NCBI RefSeq assembly: GCF_021347895.1
Contig: NC_067136.1
Span: 744,001-808,000, forward strand
Origin: Acanthochromis polyacanthus
Taxonomy: Eukaryota; Chordata; Actinopteri; Pomacentridae
Length of the DNA: 64,000 nucleotides
Direction of reading: 5' to 3'
Shown here: piece by piece, positions 22,961-34,901 of the stretch
Layout: the number at the start of each line of letters is the position of its first letter
Position numbering within the stretch: the stretch's first letter is position 1
Position numbers and translations under genes: made by a program
The notes under the pieces: generated by a model
What the model was told of the DNA's origin: nothing
Seen by the model: the letters and a program-made list of their open reading frames with translations, nothing else
Databases searched by the model: none

Positions 22961-23630
22961 AAAACTTCCATTTGCAAAGAACCGCAGCGCAACACACAAT
23001 ATCTGCTGGATGTGAGAGCATGACTGGTTGGTAATGTAAATGTAAGGACGGATTAGGTTGTTTATGTAGATTATGGACTTGAAACGATTACGAAACGGTA
23101 CCGCTCAAACCGATAATTGTCCGGAAATGTAAGAACATTTATGCTCGGTCTGATAACAATCTACCGACAAATATTTAATGATCTGTGCAGTAATGCTGCT
23201 CCTTTATCCACTGGATCGTTAATAAAAGCTGTTCTACGCCAAAACTCGCTCGCTTACTGACTGAATGAATGAGGAAATGAAACAGCGTGTGGCTGAAAGA
23301 GGGCGGAGACAGAGAGAAACTCGAGGTTTTCTCAGATAAACCTGCTGGTGACCAGGTTAGAGTCATAGAGTCTGTTACTGCGGTAACTGACCGAGAGTTG
23401 AAGTTACCCCTCTTTGTGAAACAGGCTGGAGTTACCCCGCATTCCCTGGTTAGAGTTACCTCGCTTCGTGAAACGGAAAACTGAGTTTCCCTCATTTCAG
23501 GGTTAACAAACTCAGAGTTTTCACTAAACCTGCTTCGTGAAATAGGCCCCTGATCTGAGTTTGTTGTGAACCAGTTCAACAGGTTGTAGTCAGACATGAA
23601 GCAGCAGGATCAGAATCTGCAGAAACAACC

Positions 23631-23636
23631 TTTATT
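23631..23636 (-). terminator. Candidate poly(A) signal of the receptor gene
   Basis: AATAAA on the minus strand, about 985 bases after the receptor stop codon and just before the Harbinger end. Another AATAAA overlaps the stop codon region itself (24619-24624). Which one is used is unknown. Confidence 0.4.
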
Positions 23637-24619
23637 ATCACTTCTGCAGAGACGAAACCAGCTTTAAAACTCTACATAGAAATTATAATGAACCACAGAT
23701 CACTGATTAGATTCAACTTTAGTGTTATTGTTCAGAGAACAAGAACTAAGAGAATCAAACAGTTTAAAATCAAAGCTGAAGCACAAAAAGCAGCAGAAAA
23801 GTTCCTTATTTACAGTAAAGTTCCTTATTTACAGTCTGTAACAGGATAAACAATCATTTCTGTGAAGTAACCCAGTTCATTCTATCAGTAGAAGTTCTGT
23901 TTATTCTGTTCAACCTTCACTACAGTTCAGTAACAAACAATGTTATTTTACTACATTTATCTGTAGATTAACAACTAAACATGATATAGGATGAAGATCA
24001 AACTCACAGAACACTGAGCAGTATAAAAACTATCAATAATATCTAAAATATACAATATTATCTACACCTTTACCACATTAAAAGGTAAGAACATCAGCAG
24101 AGCTGCTAACTGAAAACATTAAAACACACATTAAAACAAGAACTTTATGAAGAATCTGATCATCAGTTTACATTCTGCAACTGAGTACAAAGTTTTTGTA
24201 CAGATTAACAGAACAAGACATTATATAGGATGATGTAGAAACTCAGAGCAGTTAAAAAAGTGTCAAAAATATATTCTATTATCTGCACCTTTACCATGTT
24301 AAAAGTTCAGAGCATCATCAGAGCTGCTAACAGATAAAACATTCAAACCAGTTCAGTCTGAAGTTGTTCATCAGTTCTGCTTCATTCTGGACAATCAGAA
24401 CTTTTCTATCTGCTTCTGATCTCATCTGACAGAACACTTTACATCCACAACATTTCATCAGGTTCTAACATGCAGAGCTTTGGAACACATTTATTTCCAG
24501 ACAAAGCAACAGAAAAGTTGATGAAGACCAGCAGCAGCAGCAACAATCCACAGGATCAATCTAGATGATGGAGATGTTGGCAACCTTCTGCTGGACATAA
24601 AACATGATGTTTCACACGT

Positions 24620-24760
24620 TTATTCATATTCCAGCAGTCTGAAGATCTCTCCTTTGTTGTTGATGAGGTTGAACTGCACTTTGTCTTCAGGCCTCCGTTT
24701 CATTTCTGGCCACAGATGAAAATCATCAGGATGTGGGATGAACCGAATTGTGCACCTCAC
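24620..24760 (-). CDS. Receptor exon: last exon, lamin-tail-like end
   Basis: Acceptor TTTACAG, phase 0, 46 codons and TAA. It encodes VRCTIRFIPHPDD, FHLWPEM and VQFNLINNKGEIFRLLEYE. In lamin tails the corresponding strands carry the 'VTVW' edge, the L-V-W motif and the final N-x-x-G-E-x-V. The W and the N-N-K-G-E positions match that pattern. Confidence 0.75.
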   Translation of the reverse strand: MRCTIRFIPHPDDFHLWPEMKRRPEDKVQFNLINNKGEIFRLLEYE

Positions 24761-24866
24761 CTGTAAATGAAGTAAATGAAACAATCTCAGATTACAAACA
24801 GAATAAAAATGAAAATGAAGTTTAAAAAAAAGTAAAAATGTAACAAAGTGAAAAGTTCAGACTCAC

Positions 24867-24974
24867 AGTGAAACTATCTTCAGCCTGAATTCTGTCTGAC
24901 TCCTTAAACGTGTAAATGACTGGTTCTCTGTAGTTTTTCTGTAGTTGTAACTTCCATCCTTCCAGTTCTATCTC
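24867..24974 (-). CDS. Receptor exon: lamin-tail-like middle
   Basis: Acceptor CTCCTGCAG, donor GTGAGT, 36 codons in phase 0. It encodes EIELEGWKLQLQKN and VIYTFKESDRIQAEDSFT. The L-x-G-W-x-L motif followed by Y-x-F and a D/G-containing turn is the core signature of lamin-tail domains (compare the lamin 'LGNW...Y-x-F'). Confidence 0.75.
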
Positions 24975-25175
24975 CTGCAGGAGAAAAATTAGACACCAAA
25001 GGTATAAAAACTAAATAATGTCCAGTGTGTGTTTCATACATGGTGTCCACAAATAAAACGATGACGTCTTTACATGTTGACCTACAGACAAAATACACTC
25101 TGATGTTAACAGCATTAGCTGTTATTTAATGAACCATTTAGAATATCTGTGGATAGATTTGATCATCATACTGAT

Positions 25176-25401
25176 TGTTGTGTTTACAGACACATGCAAT
25201 AGCAGTTATATTGTGACACTACCAGAGGTGACCGGTGAGGGCGCGAGGAGAGTGTAAGTGTATAGACTGCGTAGAAGAAGTGGTGGGAGACAGAGCCTTT
25301 TTCTACCATGCTCGTATGTCTGTATATGCTCACTGCTACAAGTTCAGTAAAGTGATTAACTGGTTCATATGACTCCTTCTTCCTGAATAACTAACACAAC
25401 A
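25176..25401 (+). repeat. 5' LTR of the 25-30 kb Gypsy element
   Basis: 226 bases, TG...CA termini. It differs from the 3' LTR at about 25244 (G versus T) and at two sites near 25266-25271. Confidence 0.93.
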
Positions 25402-25415
25402 AATTGGCGACGAGG

Positions 25416-26431
25416 ATGAGCGGTTCTGTACCGAGTCCACCGCCGTTCCTTCCACATGCGGGTGAGCCACCGATACCTTTTGCAACATGGCGGAAACTCT
25501 TCGACAACTATATGCTCGTCATTAACGCCAGAGGGGACGCCTGGCCAGATGTAAGACGACGAGCGGTGCTTCTTCATTGCTTGGGTCCGGAGGGACAAAG
25601 ACTTTTCTACACTTTGCCAGCACAAGGTACGACGTATGATGAGGCTATGGCTGCCCTCGTTAAGCACTTTGTTCCTAAGTAAACGTCGTAGCCTGCAGGC
25701 ATACTTTCAGACAACGCACTCAACGAGCGGATGAATCGACATTATAGTATGTGGCGGCTTTGAGAGCGTTAGCTTCACCGTGTGAGTTTGGACTGATGGA
25801 GCAGGAGATGATACGTGATCAGCTGATTTCTAATGCTTATCTCACGGCTGTGAGAGACAAGTTTCTGTTGGAAGATGACCTCACGCTGGAGAAAGCTCTT
25901 ACAATCGCATGCCAGGTGGAGGCAGCGGTTAAAAATGCTACACTGCTTTCTTCAACTATGACAGTCCCGACTGCGCCGGTGCAAGCTGTCGGCGCGTCAA
26001 GGGCGCGTTTCCGAGGACAGAGAGGAGCTCGTGCAGCTACAGCCCCAGCTCCTGAACGGGATAAAAAGAGGAATGGAAACCAGCAACAACGCAAGTGCTT
26101 CAGATGTGGCTCCAAAAAGCACTTGGCTAATGATACAAACTGTCCAGCTGCTTCAGTAAACTGTAATAAATGCGGTAAAAAGGGACATTTCGCCAAAGTT
26201 TGTAACTCTGCTGCTAGTGAAATAAGAGAGGTTGTTGTTCCAGAACTAGCCATACTGCAGGTGAAGGATGTGAAATTTACAGCAGCAACCTTTGACAAAA
26301 TTACCTGCAATGTCCACACTGAAGCACCTAAAGAAAACTTTCATGTCCTGGAATTGATTGTTGATACTGGAGCATCCGTATCTATCCTGCCAGAGACAAT
26401 GTACAGACAGTATTTGCAGACTGCTCGCTGA
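25416..26431 (+). pseudogene. Gypsy gag and protease region
   Basis: Gag forms the particle. The first ATG after the primer site is at 25416, and PFATWRKLFDNYM and TLPAQGTTYDEAM follow. The frame breaks at 25680 by a one-base loss and resumes in another frame from about 25751. That frame holds two CCHC knuckles (CFRCGSKKHLANDTNC and CNKCGKKGHFAKVC) and the protease motif LIVDTGASVSILP, with the D-T-G catalytic triad intact. A second frame break follows at 26429. I have not reconstructed the protein. Confidence 0.85.
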
Positions 26432-28088
26432 CTGAACCTCAAGTCAAACTGGTCACTTATGCTAAACGTGAAGTGCCTGTTGGTTGCCTGCCAGCAACAG
26501 CAGCCATAGCAGGGCAAGACAGCAGAGTTCCAGCCTCATTCCACATTGTTAAAGCTGGATCACCTTTGCTAGGCCTGGACTTCATTAAAGCACTCAATGT
26601 CAACATTATTGGGGGCAAGGTGAACTACAGTGCAGAGACTGATTCAAATGCAGCTGCTAATGACAATCAAAACACAGCATTACAAATTGTTGATGTGACC
26701 CCACCGCAGCAGCTTGGATGTGTGAAAGGGTTGATCCACAAAGTACAAGTGGACAACACCGTGCAGCCAGTACGTCAAAAGTTGAGACCGTTACCACTGA
26801 GCATACGTAAGGAGGTGTCGGCAGAGCTCAATCGCCTACTTCAAGCTGGCATCATAGAACGTGTGGATGCGTCTGAATGGGTGAGTCCCTTGGTCGTGGC
26901 ACGGAAACGTGGTGGAGGACCACGGCTGTGTGTGGATTTGCGTGAGCCCAATAAAAGTGTGATCATGGACTGTTATCCTCTCCCTCATATGGAGGACATT
27001 TTTGCTGAGTTGGCTGGTGCTACACACTACAGCCAAATTGACCTGAGTTCCGCTTACCACCAACTGCCTTTACACCCTGACAGCCGGAATCTCACTGCAT
27101 TCATAACACGTGATGGTGTCTTCAGATGCACACGTGTACCCTTTGGCCTGGCATCAGCGCCATCTGCTTTCCAGAAAATGATGCAGACGATCCTGAAGGA
27201 CTTACCAGGAGTTCAAAACTACTTGGATGACATCATAATCTATGGTGAGTCAAAAGAAATGCACGATCGACACCTACAAGCTGTTCTGCAGAGGCTGACA
27301 AATGCCGGACTTCAGATAAACTTTAACAAAAGCTCATTTGGTCACACCAGCATTCCTTTCCTCGGACATGTGGTTTCAAAGGAAGGTCTGCGCCCAAGCC
27401 CAGATCACCTGACTGCCATCGCTGAGGCTCCTGCACCAAAAGACATGGCAGCACTGCGCTCTTTCCTGGGCTTAACTTCCTGGTTCAGCAAGTTCCTTCC
27501 CAACTATGCAACACTGGTCGAGCCACTACGACAGCTACTCAGAACAAACCCCCAGGCTGAACTACAATGGGATGCAGCAGCAGACAACAGTTTTGCTAAG
27601 CTGAAAGCAATGCTTCTTGAGAGTCCTGCACTTGCCATCTATAACCCAAAGCTTCCTACCTTCATCACGACAGATGCCTCAGACTATGGGTTAGGAGCTG
27701 TCCTGACGCAGCTACATCCAGACAGCAATGAATGCATCGTTGCCTTTGCTTCTCGTACACTGTCAGCTGCAGAGAGGAAATATTCTACGACTGAAAAAGA
27801 GGCCCTAGCTTGTGTTTGGGCTGTGGAGCGATGGTGTACTTATGTGTGGGGACACAGATTCACACTCAGAACCGACCATCAAGCTCTCACAACCCTTCTC
27901 AACACCAAAGGCATGAACAGAGCTGGCATGAGAATCGCCAGGTGGTCAGCGAGACTGATGTGTTTCAGTATGATGTGCAGTACCGCCCAGGTACACAGAA
28001 TGTAATGGCAGACTGTCTTTCACGTGTTCCCCTTACTACATCCAACACTGCTGCAGAAGCTGAGCAAGAATTATTCACAGAGAGCTGA
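26432..28088 (+). pseudogene. Gypsy reverse transcriptase and RNase H
   Basis: The frame from 26473 contains the RT with RLCVDLREPNKSV, YSQIDLSSAYHQL, FGLASAPSAFQ and the YLDD active site (about 27222-27233). RNase H follows with TTDASDYGLGAVL, TEKEALACVWAVERW and LRTDHQAL. A frameshift near 27950 ends this frame at 28005. The RNase H tail (YRPGTQNVMADCLSR) continues in the frame that ends at 28088. Confidence 0.88.
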
Positions 28089-29400
28089 GATTTCTCCTCT
28101 CCTGATGGCACTGCCACTTACAGATTTTAAAGCTGAATGTGAGGACTGTCCTGAACTTACAAAGTTGCGACAAGTCATTCAGTCCGGATGGCCTAATTCA
28201 TAAAAAGCTCTTCCAGGTGATGTGCAGCCTTACTTCCTGGTGCGACATGAACTTGCTATTGAGGCGCCGCTGATCTTCCGTGCAGCTCGCCTGGTGGTGC
28301 CTAAGTCTCTTCAACAGAGGATTGTTCAGCTGGCACATGAAGGGCACCAGGGTGTGGTTCGCACGAAACAATGCCTCAGAAAACTCTACTGGTGGCCACG
28401 CATGGATGATGTGGTTCACACAGTTTTGTCGGCCTGCACAATCTGCCAGTCTTGTGACAAAACAGCCAAAACGCCTGCGGCCCCAATGCAGCCTGTGGAA
28501 TTTCCAGGGGGCCCTTTTCAACATGTGGCTGTAGATATTGTCGGTCCTTTTGAACTGGGGACCTATGACTGCAGATTCGCCATTACTCTCATTGACTATT
28601 TCAGTAAATGGCCGGAAGTTGCCTTTACTTCATCTGCAACTACAGACACTGTCATAACGTTCCTGGCTTCCATCTTTGCACGGGAAGGAAATCCCTGTGC
28701 CATTACAACCCATAATGGCCCACAATTCATGTCCTCTGCCTTCACTGCGTTTCTCAAAGAGAGGGGCATCAAGCACATCAGGACAAGTGTTTACCATCCT
28801 CAAGCAAACGGATGTGTGGAACGCTTTAATAGAGTGCTTCAGGACTGTGTTCAAGCAGCTCAGGTAGCTCAACGCCCATGGAAACCAGCAGTCACTGAAA
28901 TGCTGCAGAGCTACAGAGCAACTGCTCATGCAACGACAGGTGAATCCCCTTTCCAGCTTCTGAGAGGACAACCGATGTGGACAAAATTGAATGTTCTGCT
29001 ACCACCAACAGACAGCGGGACATATGCACACGTTGCAACCAGAGTTGCCATACAACAGAAGAAAAGCAAACGCTACACAGACAAGAAACGAGGAGCAAAA
29101 ACTCCCAAGGTCACAGTCGGTGCCAAGGTCCGGGTGCGCAGGCCTTTTCGTGTGGGAAAAGGAGAGAGACAGTACACTCACCTGATGTCTGTGGAGCAAC
29201 AGACAGGACTGAGCACCTTTGTCCTGAGTGACGGGAAAAAGTGGAATGCAGCACGCCTTTCTCTCTGCCCAGACGGCACAGAGGAAGCACAGAGAGCTGG
29301 TACTGAAAAGACCAGTAGCCCAGCTAAGAATATGACAAGACAAACTACTCACAGAGACAGACAGAAACCAGCTTGGACAAAAGATTATGTAATGAAGTAG
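28089..29400 (+). pseudogene. Gypsy integrase, catalytic Asp changed
   Basis: The integrase inserts the cDNA. An in-frame TAA at 28201 interrupts the linker. The frame 28222-29400 holds the H-H-C-C zinc region (HEGHQGV...CTICQSC), the first aspartate in AVDIVGPF and the glutamate in CVERFNRV. At the second aspartate, the expected D-N-G-P-Q-F reads HNGPQF (codon 28711-28713, CAT). That change should abolish catalysis. The C-terminal basic tail is present. Confidence 0.85.
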
Positions 29401-29795
29401 CTCCAAGCCGAAAGTAAAACTAAGTTGATTAGGTGACAGTAATTTTAATTTCAGTTGCTACATCTTGAGTCTATAAGTCACATTTTCAGTTAGTCTTATA
29501 AGTTAGTAGGGTTATTTGGAAATGCCTGAAGAATATATGTTTGTTATATAAACTGTATGAAGTCAGACCTTATTTCATTGCTAAAGGTAATACATTATGT
29601 GGATACAGTATTTTATTTGAGTTTGGGAATATTCGACATACAGTACTGCTACTTTCCAAAGTGTGTTTTATATAAATGAAAAAAAATATTATTTTGGTTT
29701 GCATTGAATAACAGTTAAAAATACAGTAATGCTAATTCTACTTCAGTTAAAGATTGTTCATACAAAGAAGTATTCTTTCTGAGTAACAGGGGAGA

Positions 29796-30021
29796 TGTTG
29801 TGTTTACAGACACATGCAATAGCAGTTATATTGTGACACTACCAGAGGTGACCGGTGAGGGCGCTAGGAGAGTGTAAGTGTATATACTGTGTAGAAGAAG
29901 TGGTGGGAGACAGAGCCTTTTTCTACCATGCTCGTATGTCTGTATATGCTCACTGCTACAAGTTCAGTAAAGTGATTAACTGGTTCATATGACTCCTTCT
30001 TCCTGAATAACTAACACAACA
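29796..30021 (+). repeat. 3' LTR of the 25-30 kb Gypsy element
   Basis: 226 bases, nearly identical to the 5' LTR and preceded by the purine tract AACAGGGGAGA. Confidence 0.93.
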
Positions 30022-30090
30022 CTGATATAAAACTTATTGTACATGTTTACACAGTATTCAGAAGTTTCATCTACATGTAAACAACTTTAC

Positions 30091-30171
30091 CTCAGAGGAA
30101 GTGTTCTGAGGACAGATGACGTCACCCCGCTCGTGGACATCTACTACAGTTATAGGTCCTTCTAGCTTCAG
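30091..30171 (-). CDS. Receptor exon: start of lamin-tail-like domain
   Basis: Acceptor TCTCAG, donor GTAAAG, 27 codons, phase 0. It encodes LKLEGPITVVDVHERGDVI and then CPQNTSSE. The I-x-V-x-D-V-x-x-x-G-D-x-I pattern followed by N-x-S fits the first strands of a lamin tail ('VDxxGxFVxLxNxS'). Confidence 0.7.
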
Positions 30172-30993
30172 CTGAGAGACAACACACAGGTCAGTTATTC
30201 AGGTGTGTGGAAGCAAGAAGTCACTCATTGCTTCATGCTTTTTTTTTTTTTTTTTTAACTAATTCAGGTGAGAGCAAATGGTTTAAAGTTTTAAATGAAA
30301 TGTGGAATGAAGTGATTGTGATTAAATCTGGATTTTAAGCTCAGATTTGGATCATTTTTCTGACAGACTGAATGTGACACATGGATAGTTCAAGGACTGT
30401 TGGAAACTGGAAAACTTGAAAGTTCTTTCTGTTTTTTCCACTTTATGGCTGAGAACATATTATCTTTTTTAATCACATGTACTTCAAACCCACCAGCATC
30501 TTCTGGGGTTCAGAGCGTTAACCTAAACTGAAAGTGAAGACCTCAAAGTGGGATTCCTCTAAAGGATCTGATACAACACAAACATTTCCTTAAAGTCTCA
30601 TCAATAAATGAAGAGTTTCTCAAATCTTCTCTCACTGGAAGATCAAGTTCATGTCATTGAGTCAATGAACTCACAAGATTGAACTGAATTCTTCTTTCTA
30701 ATTCATTGGAAGATGTGACTAAACTTGTGGTCATTCAAAGGTTGAGTTCAGATTAAATGTCTAATAGTCTGATAATAAGTCTGATATTTCTATGAACATT
30801 AAACCTGCTGCTCAGTAACACATTAACACAGGAGGAATGAGATCACATTAAACTTTGCTGCAGTCAAACTGGACTTCAGTCTCACTTATTAAATGTTTAA
30901 ATGAGTTTTTATGGATGTTTGAAGTTGTCTTGTTCCCAACAACAAATCAGTTTCTGATGAAAAGAGACAGAAGAGAGATGAGAGCAGATAAAC

Positions 30994-31077
30994 CTCCTGG
31001 TTCATGTTCTGGGGTTCTGTCTGCAGGTTTCTACCAGTCTCCATCAACTTCTGGTCCTCCTCCTGGAGCTTCTCATC
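30994..31077 (-). CDS. Receptor exon: rod exon B4
   Basis: Acceptor TCTACAG, donor GTTTAT (weak), 28 codons, phase 0. It encodes DEKLQEEDQKLMETGRNLQ and a tail QNMNQE, related to the B exons at 32.0, 34.2 and 34.9 kb. Highly charged, coiled-coil-like. Confidence 0.65.
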
Positions 31078-31597
31078 CTGTAGACAGAATAAAAAGACAG
31101 TTTATGTATTGAAGCACAGAAACACATGACATGAATTGTGTAAAGATTCCTTCTTCTGATTGGTTGTAGACTCATTAAAAGCATGTTGATGTACCATAGC
31201 TGAGTTCTGCTTAAATCTGTTTCTGTAGCTTTAGATGGTGACTTCTTCTGTGTGTTTGTCACATTATTTGACTTTCAGACTGATGGATGTTGATGTTTCT
31301 TTAGTGGTTTATAGCAGAAAGTAACAGTGAACAAACTGGACTGTTGAAGTTTATTCTGTGTTCCAGATCATTTAGATTTATGCTCAAATGTAACTCAGTT
31401 CATAGACACCAGTCAGTTTCACTGTTAATAGTTTACATCAATTTAACATTTTGATCTGATTCTGTAGAAAGTTAACGACGTTTCATTAATCTGATAAACA
31501 GTGAACTAGTTAACTTTCCTGCTAGAACTTTACATCACAGTGAGTTCAGTAGACACATCAGTCATTGATTGAAAAAGGTTCTGATGGTGAGATTCAC

Positions 31598-31666
31598 CTC
31601 TTCCTGTGGATTCTCCTTAAAGCTCCCAGTAGGGTTAGAGTTGGTACAACAGTTCATTTTTTTCAG
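31598..31666 (-). CDS. Receptor exon: rod exon A3
   Basis: Acceptor TTTGCAG, donor GTGAAT, 23 codons, phase 0: LKKMNCCTNSNPTGSF...NPQEE. It encodes the same residues as A1 at 34533-34601, with a vicinal Cys pair and an acidic end. Confidence 0.65.
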
Positions 31667-31966
31667 CTGCAAATAAAGAAACACATGCTCTGTTTTAGTT
31701 TCTAGGTTATTAAAGATTATTGCTGACCATAGAAAGAACTGATTTCAAACTTGTTCCACTTTGTCTGAGAACTAGTTTCATTTTTTCACCAAACATGGAA
31801 ATAAAATCAGAATCAGAGATCACAGTGGAACTGAATCTGAAAACAGCTGTTTGTTGTCTTGTTCTTCTGGATATTTGAAGATGTTTTGGTCTCAACAACA
31901 GACCAGTATTATATGAAAAGAGAAGAGAGATGAGAGCAGATCAATGATTTGAGAGAAAACATCAAC

Positions 31967-32020
31967 CTCCTTGTTCACGTTCTGGACCACTGCCTTCAGT
32001 TTTCTGCCAGTCTTCATCCT
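31967..32020 (-). CDS. Receptor exon: rod exon B3
   Basis: 18 codons, phase 0: RMKTGRKLKAVVQNVNKE. Acceptor TTTCCAG, donor GTTGAT. Same protein as B2 at 34152-34205. The donor is weak but identical in all three copies. Confidence 0.62.
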
Positions 32021-32348
32021 CTGGAAACAAGAGAGAGACAACCAGTCTATTAATCTGAACACATCTGTCCATGACATTAATGTGTGACTTCTGATTGGTT
32101 GGAGACTCATTAAAAGCATGTTGATGTAACATAGCTGAGTTCTGCTTAAATCTCTAACACCAGTCACTTTCACTGTTAATAGTTTACATCAATTTAACAT
32201 TTTGATCTGATTCTGTAGAAAGTTAACGACGTTTCATTAATCTGATAAACAGTGAACTAGTTAACTTTCCTGCTAGAACTTTACATCACAGTGAGTTCAG
32301 TAGACACATCAGTCATTGATTGAAAAAGGTTTAGATGGTGACATTCAC

Positions 32349-32408
32349 CTTTTGCTGTTGATTCTCCTCATCGCTCTCAGTAGGGTCAGAGTTGGTACAA
32401 CAGATCAG
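32349..32408 (-). CDS. Receptor exon: rod exon A2
   Basis: 20 codons, phase 0: LICCTNSDPTESDEENQQQK. Acceptor TTTGCAG, donor GTGAAT. It is a diverged, shorter version of A1/A3 that keeps the Cys pair. Confidence 0.62.
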
Positions 32409-32566
32409 CTGCAAATAAAGAAACACATGCTCTGTTTTAGTTTCTGGTTTTAAAGAAGAATGTTCACCTTAGAAGGAACTGATTTCAAACTTGTTCCACT
32501 TTGTCTGAGAACTAGTTTCATTTTTTTCACCAAACATGAAAATAAAAAAAGCATAATTAGAGATCA

Positions 32567-34007
32567 TGGATTGAAGTGTGGTGTCCCTCAAGGTTCCATT
32601 TTAGGTCCCACTCTTTTTTACCTTTATATGTTGCCACTGGGCGACGTCATCAGGAGACACGGCATTAATTTCCATAGTTACGCTGATGACACTCAGCTTT
32701 ACGTAGCCGTGTCTCCTGGTGACACCAGGCCAATAAATGCACTTTTAAATTGTATTTTAGATATTAAGTTATGGATGGCAGGTAACTTTCTACAGCTCAA
32801 CCAGGACAAAACAGAAGTACTTGTTATCGGTCCTGAGCCAGACAGGGAAAAGCTTAACTTACGACTCAAAGCCCTGGATTTTAACACATCTGATCGAGTA
32901 AAAAACCTTGGTGTTATTCTAGATTTTAAATTAAATTTTAATGCTCACATTAAAAGCATAGTTAGGAGCGGTTTTTATCATCTGAAGAACATTTCCAGGG
33001 TACGGCCATTTTTATCTCAAGCCAACACTGAAGCACTAATGCATGCTTTTATTACCTGCAGAATAGATTACTGTAACGCTCTTCTTTCTGGTCTCTCTAA
33101 AAAAAGTATTATCCCGCTACAGCATCTTCAGAACTCAGCTGCACGGGTTTTGACGAGGACCAGAAAGAGAGCACACATTACACCAATTTTAAAGTCTGGT
33201 TACCTGTCTGCTTCAGAATCGATTTTAAGATCCTTTTAATGGTTTTTAAAGCTTTTAATGGTCTTGGTCCAAATTATTTATCTGATCTGCTTTTGAAATA
33301 TGTGCCTTTTAGAACCCTCAGGTCTTCAGGCAGTGCTCTTCTAATTGTTCCTCATGTTTTAACCAAAACATATGGTGAGGCCTCTTTCTGCCATCACGGT
33401 GCACGTTTGTGGAACAGTCTGCCTGAGGACCTGAGGAAAACAGAGAATGTGGACATTTTTAAAAGCAAACTCAAGACCTACCTTTTTAGCTTGGCTTTTG
33501 ATTAAACTATATTTATTTATTTGTTTATTATTTTAACCTTTTAGTCTGGTTTTAGCTACTTGTGTTATTTTATTATTTATCGTGTTTTTACTTTTTTACG
33601 TCGGCTTCAGTCAGGTCTGAAGTCTTTTATTCCTTGTATTTATTTATCGTAATTTTTATTGCTCTTATTGCTTTTATTTATATATCTTATGTATTTTTAT
33701 TTATATATCCTTTTATTTATTTATCTTAATTTTGTATTGCTTTTATTTATATATCCTATTTTTTCCATTTTACTCTGTTCCTTATTCTCTGGTGTTTCCC
33801 CACTGTGTGAGACAGCGTTCCCTCAAGTGTTCTTAATTCCCAAGTTTGTGTGAGTGTGTGTTTATGTGTGTGTGTTTATGTGTGCGTGTGTGTGTTTGTT
33901 TTTATATCTCTTGTATTAAGTGCTTTTAATTGTTGTATTGTTTTTATGTAAAGCACTTTGAGCTGCTTCCTGGCATGAAAAGGGCTTTATAAATAAAGAT
34001 TGATTGA
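32567..34007 (+). mobile_element. 5'-truncated L2-type LINE in a receptor intron
   Basis: The coding part 32567-33505 gives [40 protein letters not shown] and a C-terminal LWNSLPEDL, with one frameshift near 33225. The 3' end has TGTAAAGCACTTTGAGCTGC, then TTTATAAATAAAGATTGATTG. Comparing paralogous introns at about 31823 and 34757 shows the empty site as GAGATCA/CAGTGG, which fixes both ends of the insertion. It lies antisense to the receptor. Confidence 0.9.
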
Positions 34008-34151
34008 CAGTGGAACTGAATCTGAAAACAGCTGTTTGTTGTCTTGTTCTTCTGGATATTTGAAGTTGTTTTGGTCTCAACAACAGACCAGTATTATATG
34101 AAAAGAGAAGAGAGATGAGAGCAGATCAATGATTTGAGAGAAAACATCAAC

Positions 34152-34205
34152 CTCCTTGTTCACGTTCTGGACCACTGCCTTCAGTTTTCTGCCAGTCTTC
34201 ATTCT
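34152..34205 (-). CDS. Receptor exon: rod exon B2
   Basis: 18 codons, phase 0, RMKTGRKLKAVVQNVNKE. Acceptor TTTTCAG, donor GTTGAT. Confidence 0.62.
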
Positions 34206-34532
34206 CTGAAAACAAGAGAGAGACAAACAGTCTATTAATCTGAACACATCTGTCCATGACATTAATGTGTGACTTCTGATTGGTTGGAGACTCATTAAAA
34301 GCATGTTCATGTAACATAGCTGAGTTCTGCTTAAATCTCTAACACCAGTCACTTTCACTGTTAATAGTTTACATCAATTTAACATTTTGATCTGATTCTG
34401 TAGAAAGTTAACGACGTTTCATTAATCTGATAAACAGTGAACTAGTTAACTTTCCTGCTAAAACTTTACATCACAGTGAGTTCAGTAGACACATCAGTCA
34501 TTGATTGAAGAAGGTTTAGATGGTAGATTCAC

Positions 34533-34601
34533 CTCTTCCTGTGGATTCTCCTTAAAGCTCCCAGTAGGGTTAGAGTTGGTACAACAGTTCATTTTTTTCA
34601 G
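34533..34601 (-). CDS. Receptor exon: rod exon A1
   Basis: 23 codons, phase 0, LKKMNCCTNSNPTGSF...NPQEE. Acceptor TTTGCAG, donor GTGAAT. Confidence 0.65.
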
Positions 34602-34901
34602 CTGCAAATAAAGAAACACATGCTCTGTTTTAGTTTCTAGGTTATTAAAGATTATTGCTGACCATAGAAAGAACTGATTTCAAACTTGTTCCACTTTGTC
34701 TGAGAACTAGTTTCATTTTTTCACCAAACATGAAAATCAAATCAGAATCAGAGATCACAGTGGAACTGAATCTGAAAACAGCTGTTTGTTGTCTTGTTCT
34801 TCTGGATATTTGAAGTTGTTTTAGTCTCAACAACAGACCAGTGTTATATGAAAAGAGAAGAGAGATGAGAGCAGATCAATGATTTGAGAGAAAACATCAA
34901 C

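Larger units (their letters stand above)
19927..23550. mobile_element. PIF/Harbinger DNA transposon
   Basis: Inverted ends GGGCCTGTTTCACGAAGC (19927) and the reverse complement of GGGGCCTATTTCACGAAGC (23550) enclose two convergent genes. A Myb-like DNA-binding gene reads on plus (20.1-20.4 kb) and a HARBI1-like transposase on minus (21.9-22.8 kb). This two-gene plan is typical of Harbinger. The inverted repeats extend for over 50 bases with ACTCTGAGTTT-type blocks. A 559-bp MITE and an AT microsatellite have inserted between the genes. Both genes look decayed. I could not define the target duplication. Confidence 0.8.
25171..30026 (+). mobile_element. Ty3/Gypsy LTR retrotransposon, complete but mutated
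   Basis: 226-bp LTRs (25176-25401 and 29796-30021) begin TGTTGTG and end CACAACA. They are flanked by a 5-bp duplication, CTGAT, at 25171-25175 and 30022-30026. A candidate primer-binding site (TTGGCGACGAGG) follows the left LTR, and a purine tract (ACAGGGGAGA) precedes the right one. By my reading the LTRs differ at only three positions, so the insertion is recent. The order gag, protease, RT, RNase H, integrase is that of Ty3/Gypsy. Protein style (PFATWRKLF in gag) resembles the Mag-related group. The element sits antisense in an intron of the receptor gene. Confidence 0.92.
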
